Part shown: positions 1-6,264 of the stretch, one piece after another
Layout of the letters: every line of letters starts with the position of its first letter
Numbering within the stretch: the stretch's first letter is position 1
Assembly: GCA_004299665.1 (NCBI GenBank)
Contig: SCQZ01000448.1
Span: forward strand, 1-9,632
DNA length: 9,632 nt
From: Jatrophihabitans sp.
GTDB taxonomy: Bacteria > Actinomycetota > Actinomycetes > Mycobacteriales > Jatrophihabitantaceae
Direction: 5' to 3'
The notes under the pieces: generated by a model
Told to the model about the DNA's origin: nothing
The model's database searches: none
Seen by the model: the letters and a program-made list of their open reading frames with translations, nothing else
Position numbers and translations under genes: made by a program

Positions 1-335
1 TCCGAGCGCAGCCGCTCGACGTACGCCTGCGGGTCCGTGCGCGCCCGGGCCGCCATCGTCACGACGTCGACGTTCTCGGGGCTCAGGTGCACTCCGACCG
101 GCAGCCAGTCGATGTCGTCGAAGATCCAACTTCCGACGGTCGTGTCGGCGGACAGCCCGGGGTGGGTGAACAGCGTCGCCTGGACCCGGAAGTGCACGCC
201 GCCGGCCGCGGCGCGGTACGGGAAGCTCTGCAGCATGGCGGCCATACCCGCCATCGGCAGCGCGATCCGCAGCAGCCACCGGCCGGCGAACGCGCCCACC
301 AGACCCGCGGACCGGCGCGGCTGGCGGCGCGCCAC
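1..335 (-). CDS. N-terminal part of an unidentified membrane-anchored protein (cut by window edge)
   Basis: An open minus-strand frame runs off the left edge and gives about 111 residues from a GTG at 335-333. After a basic N-terminus (ARRQPRR) comes one hydrophobic segment around residues 19-33 (WLLRIALPMAGMAAM). A probably extracytoplasmic part follows, containing GGVHFRVQATLF, HPGLSADTTVGSW and GVHLSPENVDVV. Basic residues before the hydrophobic segment suit an N-in signal anchor. The amino-acid composition is protein-like, whereas the other frames here are Arg/Pro/Ala-rich shadows. No Shine-Dalgarno sequence precedes the GTG, so the start is uncertain; GTG or ATG codons up to about 35 codons further in are alternatives. 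I do not recognise the family with confidence. The layout of an N-terminal anchor followed by a beta-rich stretch with a GVH..P..VD motif reminds me of the leader region of large actinobacterial membrane metallophosphoesterases, but no catalytic motif falls inside the window. Confidence 0.6.
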   Translation of the reverse strand, partial: MARRQPRRSAGLVGAFAGRWLLRIALPMAGMAAMLQSFPYRAAAGGVHFRVQATLFTHPGLSADTTVGSWIFDDIDWLPVGVHLSPENVDVVTMAARARTDPQAYVERLRS

Positions 336-577
336 GGTCGCCGCGTACGCCAGGTGTGCCCGGACGCGCCCGAGGGCGCGACGCAGCCGGACCTGTGTGT
401 ACGCGATACGCCCAGTATGCCGCGACGGTGGACCGCGGCCCCGCGGGCCGCCTGCACGGGGTGGGCCTCACGCGCCGATCCGGATGTCACGTACACGCGG
501 GGATCTATCGTCGTGGGTGTCCACCGACGCGACGTCGTCCGCAGGCTGGTTGCGTCCGGCGGAGGAAGGAGCCCACC

Positions 578-724
578 GTGACCGATGCGCGCCGTTGCGC
601 CAACTGCAAAGCACCCCTGCCACCCGAGTGGCCCTCCGACAACCACTACTGCGCCAAGTGCAATGCCGCCTGGCAGCACGGACAGACCGCGCAGGACCGG
701 GCGACGTCGGCCGAGAAGAACTGA
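578..724 (+). CDS. Small two-CxxC zinc-ribbon-like protein, 48 aa
   Basis: A short gene starts at GTG 578, 7 nt after a strong purine-rich Shine-Dalgarno sequence (GGAGGAAGGA, 561-570). The product has two knuckles, CANC (residues 7-10) and CAKC (25-28), separated by 14 residues. This spacing is typical of small zinc ribbons. Aromatic and polar residues lie between them (PPEWPSDNHYC), followed by AAWQHG and a short charged tail. Zinc binding is inferred from the four cysteines; the biological role is unknown. The same frame is open upstream to an ATG at 356, but that extension is Arg/Gly-rich shadow-like sequence and the ribosome binding site marks the internal GTG. The 242 nt before the gene (336-577) hold no other gene I can support. 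The gene converges on the tRNA-Val gene. Confidence 0.75.
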   Translation: MTDARRCANCKAPLPPEWPSDNHYCAKCNAAWQHGQTAQDRATSAEKN

Positions 725-734
725 CCGCGGCCAC

Positions 735-753
735 CGAGGCGTCCGACCCCTCG
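735..753. terminator. Weak hairpin between convergent genes
   Basis: CGAGG (735-739) pairs with CCTCG (749-753) across a 9-nt loop. It lies just after the small zinc-ribbon gene and beyond the 3' end of the convergent tRNA. There is no T-tract, so use as a bidirectional terminator is only a guess from position. Confidence 0.2.
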
Positions 754-782
754 ATGCCGGCCGGGCTCGCAGACGGGCAACC

Positions 783-857
783 TGGTGGGCGCTGCTGGGA
801 TCGAACCAGCGACCGCTCGGGTGTAAGCCGAGTGCTCTCCCGCTGAGCTAAGCGCCC
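783..857 (-). tRNA. tRNA-Val (anticodon TAC)
   Basis: Read on the minus strand this 75-nt sequence folds as a complete cloverleaf. The acceptor stem GGGCGCT / AGCGCCC is 7 bp and perfect. The D-arm is GCTC / GAGC, the anticodon stem CTCGG / CCGAG encloses loop CTTACAC with anticodon TAC, and the variable loop has 5 nt. The T-arm is GCTGG / CCAGC with loop TTCGATC. Discriminator A and an encoded CCA end the gene. Anticodon UAC reads valine GUA (and GUG by wobble). It lies 46 nt downstream of ahpE on the same strand and could be co-transcribed, although the minus strand also carries TAGCGT (877-872) as a possible -10 element. No intron or mismatch is seen. Confidence 0.97.
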
Positions 858-903
858 CGGAACCGGAGGTCACGCTACCGCGCGGCCCGGCCCGGACCCG
901 TCG

Positions 904-1368
904 CTACAGTGCCGCGATCGCGTCCTTCCAGGCCTGCGGGTCGCGGCCCTGACCGGGCGGGTTGACCTCCGCGAAACGCACGACGCCCTCGACGTCCACC
1001 AGGAAGGTCCCCCGGTTCGCGATGCCGGCGCTCTCGTTGAACACGCCGTAGCGCCGCGCGACCTCGCCGTGCGGCCAGAAGTCCGACAGCAGCGGGAACG
1101 GGAAGTCCTCGCGCTCGCTGAAGATCTTGTGCGAGTAGGGCGAGTCGACGCTGATCGTCAGCACCTGCACCGAATCGTTCTGGAAGGTGGTGATGTCGTC
1201 GCGCACGGCGCACAGTTCCCCGGTGCAGATGCCGGTGAAGGCGAGCGGGTAGAAGATGATCAGGACGGCGCGCTCGCCGCGGAAGCCGGAGAGCGTGACC
1301 TGCTCGTTGTTCTGGTCGCGCAGCGTGAAGTCCGGTGCCGCGTCGCCGACGGCCGGTCGCGTGCTCAC
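904..1368 (-). CDS. ahpE: AhpE-type peroxiredoxin, 154 aa
   Basis: This is a thioredoxin-fold peroxidase that reduces peroxides through a peroxidatic cysteine in the cytosol. The N-terminal part APDFTLRDQNNEQVTL is typical. The active-site motif PxxxTxxC is intact (PLAFTGIC, residues 41-48; Pro41, Thr45, Cys48), and the conserved arginine is in ANRGTF (Arg119). FPLLSDFWPHG and YGVFNE are characteristic of AhpE; M. tuberculosis AhpE has 153 residues and nearly the same motifs. A second cysteine, Cys53 in CTGELC, follows Cys48 with four residues between, the spacing of peroxidatic and resolving cysteines in PrxQ/BCP enzymes, whereas mycobacterial AhpE has Asp at the aligned site. GTG 1368 overlaps the upstream stop by 4 nt (GTGA) and gives the family length; the frame is open to 1413, but that extension reads through the upstream gene. 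It is probably translationally coupled to the DUF3052 gene. Confidence 0.95.
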   Translation of the reverse strand: MSTRPAVGDAAPDFTLRDQNNEQVTLSGFRGERAVLIIFYPLAFTGICTGELCAVRDDITTFQNDSVQVLTISVDSPYSHKIFSEREDFPFPLLSDFWPHGEVARRYGVFNESAGIANRGTFLVDVEGVVRFAEVNPPGQGRDPQAWKDAIAAL

Positions 1369-1784
1369 CGCCGGCCGCCGTGCTTGCGCCCGACGAGGCG
1401 GGCCGCGGACCACTCCCGGCCCGCGGTGACGATCGAGGTCTGGGACAGCCCCGCGATCGCGGCGGCCTCGGTGATGTCCGACGGCTCGACGTAACCGCCG
1501 CGGCCGCGCTTGGGCGTGAGCAGCCAGATGACCCCGGCGTCGGCGAGCGGGGAGATCGCGTCGACCAGCGCGTCGGCGAGGTCGCCGTCGCCGTCCCGGA
1601 ACCAGAGCAGGACCACGTCGACGACCTCGTCACTGTCCTCGTCGAGGATCGCGTCCCCGATCGCCTCCTCGATCTGCCCCCGCAGTTCCTCGTCGACGTC
1701 GGCGTCGTACCCGATCTCCATCACGACGTTCTGCGCCTTGATCCCCATGCGCTCCGCGACCCCGGGGCCCGGGTTCGTGCTCAC
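1365..1784 (-). CDS. DUF3052 family protein, 139 aa
   Basis: This is a small, acidic, soluble protein of unknown biochemical function that I recognise as the actinobacterial DUF3052 family (Rv2239c-like). Characteristic stretches are MGIKAQNVVMEIGYD (from residue 13), the acidic segment EELRGQIEEAIGDAI, DEVVDVVLLWFRDGDGDL, and GVIWLLTPKRGRGGYVEPSDI. The C-terminal AAAIAGLSQTSIVTAGREWSAARLV is also typical. There is no signal peptide or membrane segment. GTG 1784 has a good Shine-Dalgarno sequence (TGGAGGA on the minus strand, about 9 nt away). The ATG 12 codons in is a possible alternative because family conservation begins there. The stop overlaps the ahpE start by 4 nt, and the gene is divergent from aceE. 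The persistent neighbourhood with ahpE and aceE in actinobacteria suggests a link to redox or central carbon metabolism, but that is inference. Confidence 0.92.
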   Translation of the reverse strand: MSTNPGPGVAERMGIKAQNVVMEIGYDADVDEELRGQIEEAIGDAILDEDSDEVVDVVLLWFRDGDGDLADALVDAISPLADAGVIWLLTPKRGRGGYVEPSDITEAAAIAGLSQTSIVTAGREWSAARLVGRKHGGRR

Positions 1785-1899
1785 AGCGTGCTGTCCTCCA
1801 ACCGGTACGGTCCGCTACCGCGCGGTAACACTTTCCCTGACCTTAGTGGTCGGGGGTAGAGCACTATGGAGTGAGAACCTTCAGAACAGGAGTGGCGCC
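1785..1899. promoter_or_regulatory. Divergent control region between the DUF3052-ahpE unit and aceE
   Basis: These 115 nt separate the two divergent starts and must hold both promoters. On the plus strand CTGACC (1837-1842) and CACTAT (1862-1867) resemble -35 and -10 elements, but the 19-nt spacing is poor, so promoter assignment is weak. CTGACC-ttagt-GGTCGG (1837-1853) is an inverted repeat with 5 of 6 pairs matching and could be an operator. AGGAG (1888-1892), 7 nt before GTG 1900, is the aceE ribosome binding site. TGGAGGA near 1794-1800 on the minus strand serves the DUF3052 gene. Confidence 0.55.
1816..1827. promoter_or_regulatory. Perfect 12-bp palindrome TACCGCGCGGTA
   Basis: TACCGCGCGGTA is identical to its own reverse complement and lies 32 nt upstream of the DUF3052 start and 73 nt upstream of aceE. 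A nearby GGTACGGT (1804-1811) repeats part of the half-site. Twofold symmetry in a divergent promoter region suggests a dimeric regulator site, but the regulator is unknown and GC-rich palindromes also arise by chance. Confidence 0.4.
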
Positions 1900-4668
1900 G
1901 TGACGCGGGACAGGTTCAGCATCATCACTGACGGGTTGCACACGCAACTGCCCGACATCGATCCCGGCGAGACCCGCGAGTGGCTGGAGTCGCTGGACGC
2001 GGCGATCGACGCGGACGGCCGCCAGCGCGCGCGCTTCCTGATGCTCAAGATGCTCGAGCGGGCCCGGGAACGCCAGGTCGGGGTGCCGGCGCTGCGCAGC
2101 ACCGACTACATCAACACCATCCCGCCCGAGCGCGAGCCGTGGTTCCCCGGCGACGAGTACATCGAGCGCCGCATCCGCGCCTACATCCGCTGGAACGCCG
2201 CGATCATGGTGTCGCGCGCCAACAAGACGCTCGGGGTGGGCGGTCACATCGCCACCTATGCCAGCGCGGCGTCGCTGTACGAGGTCGGCTACAACCACTT
2301 CTTCCGCGGCAAGGACTACTCCGATCCCGAGGGCCGCCCGGCCTCGGGGGACCAGGTGTTCTTCCAGGGCCACGCCTCCCCGGGCATCTACGCCCGGGCG
2401 TTCCTGGAGGGGCGCCTGAGCGAACAGCAACTCGACGGGTTCCGCCAGGAGAAGTCCCGCGCCCCGTACGGGCTGTCCTCCTACCCGCACCCGCACCTGA
2501 TGCCACAGTTCTGGGAGTACCCGACGGTCTCGATGGGGCTCGGCCCGATCTCGGCGATCTACCAGGCCCGCTTCAACCGCTACCTGCACGCCCGCGGGCT
2601 GGCCGACACCTCCAACTCGCACGTCTGGGCCTTCCTCGGGGACGGCGAGATGGACGAGGTCGAGTCGCTGGGCGCCATCGGCGTCGCCGCGCGCGAGGAG
2701 TTGGACAACCTCACCTTCGTGATCAACTGCAACCTGCAGCGGCTCGACGGCCCGGTACGCGGCAACGGCAAGATCATCCAGGAACTGGAGTCGTACTTCC
2801 GCGGCGCCGGCTGGAACGTGATCAAGGTGATCTGGGGCCGGGACTGGGACCCGCTGCTCGCCAAGGACAGCGACGGCGTGCTGCTCAACCAGATGAACAC
2901 CACGCCGGACGGCCAGTTCCAGACCTACTCGGTCGAGTCCGGCGCGTACATCCGCGAGCACTTCTTCGGCGGCGACCCCCGGCTGCGCAAGATGGTCGAG
3001 GACATGACCGACGACGACCTGCGACGGCTGAGCCGGGGCGGTCACGACTACCGCAAGGTCTACGCGGCGTTCCGATCCGCACGCGACCACGTCGGGCAGC
3101 CCACCGTCATCCTGGCCAAGACGATCAAGGGCTGGACGCTGGAGTCGTTCGAGGGCCGCAACGCGACGCACCAGATGAAGAAGCTGACCAAGGCCGACCT
3201 CAAGGCGTTCCGGGACCGGCTCTACCTGGACATCCCGGACTCGGCGCTCGAGGCCGACCTCCCGCCGTACTTCCACCCGGGCGAGAAGTCCGACGAGATC
3301 CAGTACATGATGGAGCGCCGCGCGGCACTCGGCGGCTCGCTGCCCAAGCGGGTCGTGCGCTCCAAGGTGCTGACCCTCCCGGGCGAGCAGGCCTACGCGG
3401 AGTTGCGCGCCGGCTCGGGCAAGCAGCAGATCGCCAGCACGATGGCGACGGTACGGCTGTTCAAGGACCTGATGAAGGACAAGGAGATCGGGGCGCGGTT
3501 CGTGCCGATCATCCCGGACGAGGCGCGCACCTTCGGCCTGGACGCCGTCTTCCCGACCGCCAAGATCTACTCGCCGCACGGGCAGCAGTACGAGGCGGTC
3601 GACCGCGATCTGTTGCTGTCCTACAAGGAGTCCGAGACCGGCCAGATCCTGCACGAGGGGATCTCCGAGGCCGGCGCCCTGGCCTCGTTCATCGCCGCGG
3701 CGACGTCGTACGCCACGCACTCGACGCCGATGATCCCGTTCTACATCTTCTACTCGATGTTCGGCTTCCAGCGCACCGGCGGCCAGTTCTGGCAGCTGGG
3801 CGACCAGCTCGGGCGCGGCTTCGTGCTGGGTGCCACCGCGGGGCGCACCACCTTGACCGGCGAGGGGCTGCAGCACGCCGACGGCGACTCGCCGCTGCTC
3901 GCCTCCGCGAACCCGTCCTGCGTCAGTTACGACCCGGCGTTCGCCTTCGAGGTGGCCCACATCGTCCGTGAGGGCCTGCGCCGCATGTTCGGCATCGGTG
4001 CGTACGACACCGCCGAGGTGAGCGAGCACGACGTCTTCTACTACCTGACGATCTACAACGAGCCGATGGTGCAGCCCGCCGAGCCCGCGAACCTCGACGT
4101 CGAGGGGCTGCTGCGCGGCATGTACCGGTACTCCCCCGGTCTCGGTGGCCAGGACCGTCCGCGCGCCCAGCTGCTGGCCTCGGGTGTCGCGCTGCCCTGG
4201 GCCCTGGACGCCCAGCGCATGCTCGGCGAGGAGTGGGGCGTGGACGCCGACGTGTGGTCGGTGACGTCCTGGACCGAACTGCGCCGCGACGCCATCCGCT
4301 GCGAGGAGGAGAACCTGCTCGACCCCGCCGGCGGGACCCGGGTCCCGTACGTGACGAGCACGCTCGCCGAGTGCGCCGGGCCGGTCGTGGCCGTCACCGA
4401 CTACATGCGCGCGGTCCCGGACCAGATCTCGCGGTGGGTGCCCGGTGACTACACGTCGCTGGGCGCAGAGTCCTACGGCTTCTCCGACACCCGCGGCGCG
4501 GCGCGGCGCTACTTCCACATCGACGCCGCCTCGATCGTCGTCGCCACGTTGCAGCAACTGGCGCGGCGCGGCGAGGTGAAGCCGGAGCTGCCGCGCGAGG
4601 CGTTCGAGCGCTACCAGCTCGACAGCGTCGCCGCGGCCGGTGCCGGGACGGTCGGCGGGGACTCCTGA
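1900..4668 (+). CDS. aceE: Pyruvate dehydrogenase E1, homodimeric AceE type, 922 aa
   Basis: This thiamine-diphosphate enzyme decarboxylates pyruvate and transfers the acetyl group to the lipoyl domain of E2, feeding acetyl-CoA to the TCA cycle and fatty-acid synthesis. An N-terminal segment of about 80 residues (DIDPGETREWLESLDAAI) is followed by INTIPPEREPWFPGD. The TPP-binding domain contains SSYPHPHLMPQFWEYPTVSMGLGP and the Mg/TPP motif GDGEMDE (247-253) with partner INCNLQRLDGP (Asn276, Asn278). GRNATHQMKK contains His424, equivalent to E. coli His407. The transketolase-like pyrimidine domain contains IIPDEARTFGLD and FYSMFGFQRTGGQFWQLGDQ. The C-terminal domain includes WSVTSWTELRRDA and ESYGFSDTR. 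GTG 1900 follows AGGAG by 7 nt; the frame is open back to 1510, but that part lies over the divergent gene. The length is normal (roughly 890-930), with no lesion seen. Expected E2 and E3 genes are not in the window. Confidence 0.98.
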   Translation: MTRDRFSIITDGLHTQLPDIDPGETREWLESLDAAIDADGRQRARFLMLKMLERARERQVGVPALRSTDYINTIPPEREPWFPGDEYIERRIRAYIRWNAAIMVSRANKTLGVGGHIATYASAASLYEVGYNHFFRGKDYSDPEGRPASGDQVFFQGHASPGIYARAFLEGRLSEQQLDGFRQEKSRAPYGLSSYPHPHLMPQFWEYPTVSMGLGPISAIYQARFNRYLHARGLADTSNSHVWAFLGDGEMDEVESLGAIGVAAREELDNLTFVINCNLQRLDGPVRGNGKIIQELESYFRGAGWNVIKVIWGRDWDPLLAKDSDGVLLNQMNTTPDGQFQTYSVESGAYIREHFFGGDPRLRKMVEDMTDDDLRRLSRGGHDYRKVYAAFRSARDHVGQPTVILAKTIKGWTLESFEGRNATHQMKKLTKADLKAFRDRLYLDIPDSALEADLPPYFHPGEKSDEIQYMMERRAALGGSLPKRVVRSKVLTLPGEQAYAELRAGSGKQQIASTMATVRLFKDLMKDKEIGARFVPIIPDEARTFGLDAVFPTAKIYSPHGQQYEAVDRDLLLSYKESETGQILHEGISEAGALASFIAAATSYATHSTPMIPFYIFYSMFGFQRTGGQFWQLGDQLGRGFVLGATAGRTTLTGEGLQHADGDSPLLASANPSCVSYDPAFAFEVAHIVREGLRRMFGIGAYDTAEVSEHDVFYYLTIYNEPMVQPAEPANLDVEGLLRGMYRYSPGLGGQDRPRAQLLASGVALPWALDAQRMLGEEWGVDADVWSVTSWTELRRDAIRCEEENLLDPAGGTRVPYVTSTLAECAGPVVAVTDYMRAVPDQISRWVPGDYTSLGAESYGFSDTRGAARRYFHIDAASIVVATLQQLARRGEVKPELPREAFERYQLDSVAAAGAGTVGGDS

Positions 4669-4714
4669 CCGCTACCGGCGGCGCCCTCAGCCCGGGCGGG
4701 ACGCTGCAGGATCA

Positions 4715-4774
4715 CCTTCCCGCCGGTTCTTGACGGTTCCGGCGGTCCCGAAGCGCACGTTCCTGGCGGGAAGG
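4715..4774. repeat. Inverted repeat after aceE with CCTTCCCGCC / GGCGGGAAGG arms
   Basis: CCTTCCCGCC (4715-4724) and GGCGGGAAGG (4765-4774) are perfect 10-bp inverted arms 40 nt apart. The left arm extends to CCTTCCCGCCGG, identical to an arm at 6115-6126. The 186-nt gap between aceE and the next gene (4669-4854) holds this element and little else. It starts 46 nt after the aceE stop. Its long spacer and missing T-tract argue against a classical intrinsic terminator; a dispersed palindromic repeat is more likely. Confidence 0.55.
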
Positions 4775-4807
4775 CGCCCGCCCGGTCGCATCTCGTTACA
4801 TCCGGTC

Positions 4808-4816
4808 TGTGGACAA
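4808..4816 (-). other. Single DnaA-box-like 9-mer TTGTCCACA
   Basis: On the minus strand this reads TTGTCCACA, the form preferred by DnaA of high-GC actinobacteria. It lies 38 nt upstream of the ATG at 4855. No second box is seen nearby, so it is not an origin. A regulatory or titration role is possible, but one 9-mer may be chance. Confidence 0.3.
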
Positions 4817-4854
4817 CGGCGGCCGGGGCTCGCGCGCGGCGCAGGATCACCGCC

Positions 4855-5940
4855 ATGACCGCCGATGCGCTCGCCGCCGCGCCCGACCCCCGGCGGCTGC
4901 CGGACCCGCAGTCGTACCCGAACCCGCAGTCGTACCCGGACCCGGCGTGGTGTCCGGACCCGCAGTGGTACGCCGACCACGTCCTGGTGCACGCCGAACC
5001 CGGCGGCGGCCGGGTGCGACCCGGCACCGCGGCCAGCTGGCGCGCCTGGTGGCGCGAACCGGACCACCGGCCGCAGGTTCGCAGCCCCGCGGAACTGAGC
5101 GTCGCGGGCTTCTCGACGCGGCACACCCGCACCCGGGTCGCGCGCGGGGTCTGGACCGCGGCCGGGCACGGGTACACGGCCGCGCTCGACGTGCGCGCGC
5201 CGAGTTCGCATCTCGCGGCCCGCCGCCGGCACGCGCTGGGGTGCGCGGCGGCGGTGCGGCGCCGCCCCGGGCACGTCGTCAGCGGGCGCAGTGCCGCGAT
5301 CCTGCACGGACTGCCGACGGTGGCCGTCCCGCGATTGCCGGAGCTCACGGCACCGACCCAGGTGAGCCTCGGACGCGATCGCGGCGGCGCCCACCTGCGC
5401 GGTGCCGGCCTCGAGGCCGGACAGATCACCGTCTGGCACGAGACGCCGGTGACCACCGTCGCGCGCACCCTGGTCGACCTCGGCCGCCACGACGCCCGGG
5501 ACGCGATCATGGCGGCGGACGCGGCGCTCGCCGAACGCCTCGTCGACCGCGCCGGACTCGACGAGGCGCTCACGCTCGCCGCCGGGTGGCCGGGCGTCCG
5601 TGGTGCCCGGCAGGTGCTCGCGGCGGCCACGCCACTGGCGCAGTCACCGCTGGAATCGATCACCCGCTGGGTGCTGCACGTCGACGGCTTCCCGGCGCCG
5701 CGACTGCAGGTCTGGCTCGCCGGTTACCGCGTGGACATGCTGTTCGACCGGCAGCGAGTGGTGCTCGAGGCCGACGGGCTGGACAAGTACAGCGTGGCCG
5801 AACTGCGTCGGGAGAAGCGCCGCGAACAGCGGTTGCGCGCGCTCGGGTACCGGGTCGAACGGGTGACGTGGGAGGACGTCGTCAGGCAATGGCCGCGCAC
5901 CCGCGGCTGGCTGCGGACCAGCCTCGGCCTTCCGGCGTGA
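4855..5940 (+). CDS. AbiEi-like winged-helix protein with C-terminal DUF559/Vsr-like nuclease domain, 361 aa
   Basis: After a low-complexity Pro-rich leader (residues 16-39) comes an AbiEi-type winged-helix region around 78-116 (AELSVAGFSTRHTRTRVARGVW). A middle domain contains HVVSGRSAAILHGLP and TPVTTVARTLVDLGRHD, also typical of AbiEi-family proteins. The C-terminal 90 residues resemble the DUF559/very-short-patch-repair fold. Candidate catalytic residues are Glu in SPLESITRW, Asp in YRVDMLF, and Glu/Asp in VVLEADGLDKY, followed by RREKRREQRLRALGYRVERVTWEDV. This architecture is common and unassigned in actinobacteria. Nuclease activity is inferred and no target is known. No AbiEii nucleotidyltransferase toxin lies beside it, so it is not evidently a toxin-antitoxin pair. 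AGGA at 4843-4846, 8 nt before ATG 4855, is a modest ribosome binding site. The last codons and stop lie inside the first, partial unit of the downstream minisatellite. Confidence 0.8.
   Translation: MTADALAAAPDPRRLPDPQSYPNPQSYPDPAWCPDPQWYADHVLVHAEPGGGRVRPGTAASWRAWWREPDHRPQVRSPAELSVAGFSTRHTRTRVARGVWTAAGHGYTAALDVRAPSSHLAARRRHALGCAAAVRRRPGHVVSGRSAAILHGLPTVAVPRLPELTAPTQVSLGRDRGGAHLRGAGLEAGQITVWHETPVTTVARTLVDLGRHDARDAIMAADAALAERLVDRAGLDEALTLAAGWPGVRGARQVLAAATPLAQSPLESITRWVLHVDGFPAPRLQVWLAGYRVDMLFDRQRVVLEADGLDKYSVAELRREKRREQRLRALGYRVERVTWEDVVRQWPRTRGWLRTSLGLPA
4900..4971 (+). repeat. Four in-frame 18-bp tandem repeats encoding PDPQSY-like hexapeptides
   Basis: Four consecutive 18-nt units (4900-4917, 4918-4935, 4936-4953, 4954-4971) encode PDPQSY, PNPQSY, PDPAWC and PDPQWY at residues 16-39 of the nuclease-like protein. 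Because 18 is a multiple of 3, changes in copy number keep the frame. The segment is probably an unstructured leader. Confidence 0.85.
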
Positions 5941-6120
5941 CGCGCCTTCCGACGTGACGCGTCTTCCAGCGTGACGCGCCTCCCGGCGGGACGCGCCTTC
6001 CGGCGGGACGCGCCTTCCAGCGGGACGCGCCTTCCGGCGTGACGCGCCTTCCGGCGTGACGCGCCTTCCGACGTGACGCGTCTTCCAGCGTGACGCGCCT
6101 TCCGACGTGACGCGCCTTCC
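5927..6120. repeat. 17-bp minisatellite, 10 full units plus partial ends
   Basis: Ten head-to-tail 17-bp units of consensus GACGCGCCTTCCGGCGT run from 5939 to 6108. A partial unit precedes them (its 3' 12 nt match, inside the upstream gene's end) and an eleventh runs into the next inverted repeat. Units differ at a few positions (C/T at 7, GG/GA/AG at 13-14, T/G at 17). Blocks 5927-5981 and 6046-6100 are identical over 55 bp, a seven-unit (119-bp) higher-order duplication. Each unit has short ACGC/GCGT ends that could pair. Together with the repeats to 6330 this fills the 390-nt gap between the nuclease-like gene and the pirin gene; no gene or tRNA is seen there. Units abut without unique spacers, so it is not a CRISPR array. 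Confidence 0.93.
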
Positions 6121-6175
6121 CGCCGGGAACGGTCACGTTTCCGCGGCTGCAACCGACCGGATCCGGCGGGAAGGC
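6114..6175. repeat. Perfect 13-bp inverted repeat, same arms as the element after aceE
   Basis: GCCTTCCCGCCGG (6114-6126) and CCGGCGGGAAGGC (6163-6175) are perfect inverted arms 36 nt apart. The core arm CCTTCCCGCCGG also occurs at 4715-4726, and its complement recurs at 6307-6318. The left arm is the last, altered unit of the 17-bp minisatellite, so the two repeat types are physically and perhaps evolutionarily joined. Confidence 0.75.
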
Positions 6176-6221
6176 CCCCCGGTGCTCACCACGTCACCGC
6201 CAGCACCGTCCCGCTCCCCTC
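6121..6221. repeat. Direct repeat copy 1 (about 101 bp)
   Basis: This segment matches 6265-6366 with about five substitutions and one 1-nt indel. It includes a shared CCGGATCCGG palindrome and the 3' coding end of the pirin gene. Weaker similarity continues to about 6245. A third, shorter piece (6244-6267) matches 6322-6345 at 23 of 24 positions. Confidence 0.9.
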
Positions 6222-6245
6222 AAGGCCGACAGTTTCGAAGGCGCC
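6186..6245 (-). pseudogene. Remnant of a pirin gene 3' end (19 codons and stop)
   Basis: Read on the minus strand this stretch encodes GAFETVGLEGSGTVLAVTW followed by TGA. The real pirin gene at 6331-6873 ends RAVEAVGIEGSGTVLAVTW plus TGA, so 15 of 19 residues agree in the same frame. There is no start codon or upstream domain, so it is a dead fragment left by a tandem duplication that copied the gene's end and the flanking spacer. Confidence 0.8.
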
Positions 6246-6264
6246 CGGGTGCTCGCCACGTCAC

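Noticed and set aside
435..451. 7-bp GC hairpin (GCGGCCC-cgc-GGGCCGC) upstream of the small gene
   Set aside because: No T-tract and no adjacent gene end; in sequence this GC-rich such stems are frequent by chance. It was not called a terminator.
356..577. Longer N-terminus for the small CxxC protein from ATG 356
   Set aside because: The upstream part is low-complexity Arg/Gly-rich sequence, while GGAGGAAGGA sits 7 nt before the internal GTG at 578.
1864..4557. 897-codon open frame antisense to aceE
   Set aside because: It is a Val/Arg/Gly/Leu-rich shadow of the high-GC aceE gene with no domain or coherent motif; aceE is unambiguous on the other strand.
4855..5940. AbiE toxin-antitoxin pair
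   Set aside because: Only the AbiEi-like half is seen; neither neighbour is an AbiEii nucleotidyltransferase, so a two-gene system is not supported.
5939..6120. CRISPR array
   Set aside because: Units are contiguous 17-mers without unique spacers and no cas gene is present.
5724..6152. Minus-strand 142-codon frame with repeated ASRRKARHAGRRV-like peptides
   Set aside because: Three 17-bp units make 51 nt, so any open frame across the array reads as a 17-residue repeat. It runs antisense into the nuclease-like gene and has no ribosome binding site or known family.
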